Of a DNA stretch of 64,000 bases, positions 63,306 to 64,000 are shown in pieces (position 1 is the stretch's first letter; each line of letters starts with the position of its first letter). Below the pieces are notes generated by a model that did not search any database, was not told the origin of the DNA, and saw only the letters and a list, made by a program, of their open reading frames with translations. This DNA is from Evansella halocellulosilytica (GTDB taxonomy: Bacteria > Bacillota > Bacilli > Bacillales > Salisediminibacteriaceae). The stretch lies in NCBI RefSeq assembly GCF_002335745.1, contig NZ_NIST01000001.1:4854090-4918089 (forward strand), given 5' to 3'. A program made the translations under genes and the position numbers.

Positions 63306-63637
63306 TTATGAATAACTTTTCCGATTGATATCGGACCAAACTTCAATTGTTGATGATTTCCCCCTTCGATGCATTCTCTTCTTCGATTGATCTTGCAGAG
63401 GAAGAAGCACAGAATACCTTCCATCTATTTACTATAAAAGAGATCTCACGATTACAACCCTTAAAGGTTTATTTTCACACAGGCTAAGCCTGTGGTTTAA
63501 GAAGAATGTAATAAAGGGGGGAATAAGTTCCCCTCCTCATCGGAGTGACATGATTAATACTAGTAACGGTAGAGCATAACGAGTTCAAACTGCTGACTTT
63601 ATGGCTTCTAATTTGTGCTCTTCAAATAATTTAGTTT
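63306..63637. other. Intergenic region with small hairpins
   Basis: No gene was recognised. Two small hairpins are visible: CACAGGCT/AGCCTGTG near 63478-63494 and GGGGGAA/TTCCCC near 63517-63533. Either could end the PhzF transcript, but neither has a T-run. Confidence 0.4.
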
Positions 63638-64000
63638 TTATAACAACCTCTGCAGAGCCGCCCTCACCTTCTCTTTTTCAGATGTTCCATGAATCACCTG
63701 CCGTACAGCAGATTTAATTGCTTCCAACAAAATAATTCCAAGTTCGTATGGATTTTCTTCTCCTATTTCCTTCGCTATGTCACCGAGAAATTTTTCAATA
63801 GGATCATGTTGATTACGTGGATCAGGCTCTGTGAACAACTTCCCGACACCGGTACGAAGAACACCATCAAACACAGCTGTACACGCAACTGAAAGAACCT
63901 TCTCGTTTGAATGGCTTTCAACTGCTGCTTCGACCCTGTCAATGATCCTCATGGTGATGTCATCACGAATTAGTCCATAAAAGGATCCTTTAGATTTGAA
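63638..64000 (-). CDS. Hypothetical protein, 5' end beyond window
   Basis: The frame is open from the right edge to a stop at 63638 (at least 120 residues). An internal ATG at 63952 has no ribosome site, and the 16 codons upstream of it (including SKGSFYGLIRDD) look like real coding sequence, so the start probably lies past 64000. It is mainly helical and soluble, with VLSVACTAVFDGVLRTGVGKLF and a charged C-terminus. Not recognised. Confidence 0.55.
   Translation of the reverse strand, partial: FKSKGSFYGLIRDDITMRIIDRVEAAVESHSNEKVLSVACTAVFDGVLRTGVGKLFTEPDPRNQHDPIEKFLGDIAKEIGEENPYELGIILLEAIKSAVRQVIHGTSEKEKVRAALQRLL

Noticed and set aside
63239-63424. 61-codon minus-strand frame after the PhzF gene
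   Set aside because: It overlaps the PhzF 3' end, has no ribosome site and shows no family features.

Overview
The window reads as chromosomal DNA of a low-GC Gram-positive of the family Bacillaceae. Supporting signs are strong AGGAGG-type ribosome binding sites, ATG/GTG/TTG starts, CcpA-type cre sites, lipoprotein ABC binding proteins and close resemblance of several proteins to Bacillus families (AcsA, LutABC, RhaEW, YesL-like DUF624). No rRNA, tRNA or CRISPR array was seen. Most of the DNA is catabolic: nearly every block imports and breaks down one carbon source.

Layout. 1-1275: 5' part of a group II intron with a reverse transcriptase that runs off the left edge, apparently sitting in or next to a terminator. 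1388-5474: acetate block (OFA-family MFS carrier, acsA with a cre site, divergent LytTR regulator). 5792-8672: amidohydrolase, Rieske ferredoxin and a doubly broken aldehyde dehydrogenase, preceded by four 10-bp phased repeats. 9384-12869: a c-di-GMP-I riboswitch and terminator in front of a KAS III-like protein, a small STAS-like protein and a PLP decarboxylase.

13441-28866: a large minus-strand sugar locus. In transcription order it holds two CHR (chromate-family) transporter halves, a formylglycine-generating enzyme, an ABC importer without its own ATPase, a DUF624 membrane protein, a sulfatase with no signal peptide, a GH65 phosphorylase, LacI and ROK regulators, beta-phosphoglucomutase and a debranching-type glucosidase. 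My reading is uptake of an intact sulfated alpha-glucoside, desulfation and phosphorolysis in the cytosol, and possible sulfate export by the CHR pair. A 155-bp inverted repeat pair brackets the sulfatase/importer part.

30058-43211: a sigma-54 regulon. A PAS-AAA-HTH activator sits between two operons, each with a -24/-12 promoter and 6-6-6 palindromes upstream. One operon holds alcohol and aldehyde dehydrogenases, a thioesterase, a decayed enoyl-CoA hydratase and a Na+/solute symporter. The other holds enoyl-CoA hydratase, acyl-CoA synthetase, 3-hydroxyacyl-CoA dehydrogenase and thiolase. Together they suggest alcohol to aldehyde to acid to acyl-CoA to beta-oxidation.

43460-52002: a ribose/rhamnose/AI-2 type ABC importer with a PfkB kinase, a ribulose-phosphate-epimerase family protein, a TIM-barrel epimerase and a DeoR regulator; the sugar is unknown. 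52388-62277: a full L-rhamnose operon (rhaB-rhaA-rhaEW-lutA-lutB-lutC-rhaR) in which LutABC would oxidise the L-lactate formed from lactaldehyde, with a divergent AraC regulator. 62385-64000: a PhzF-family protein and an unknown protein that runs off the right edge.
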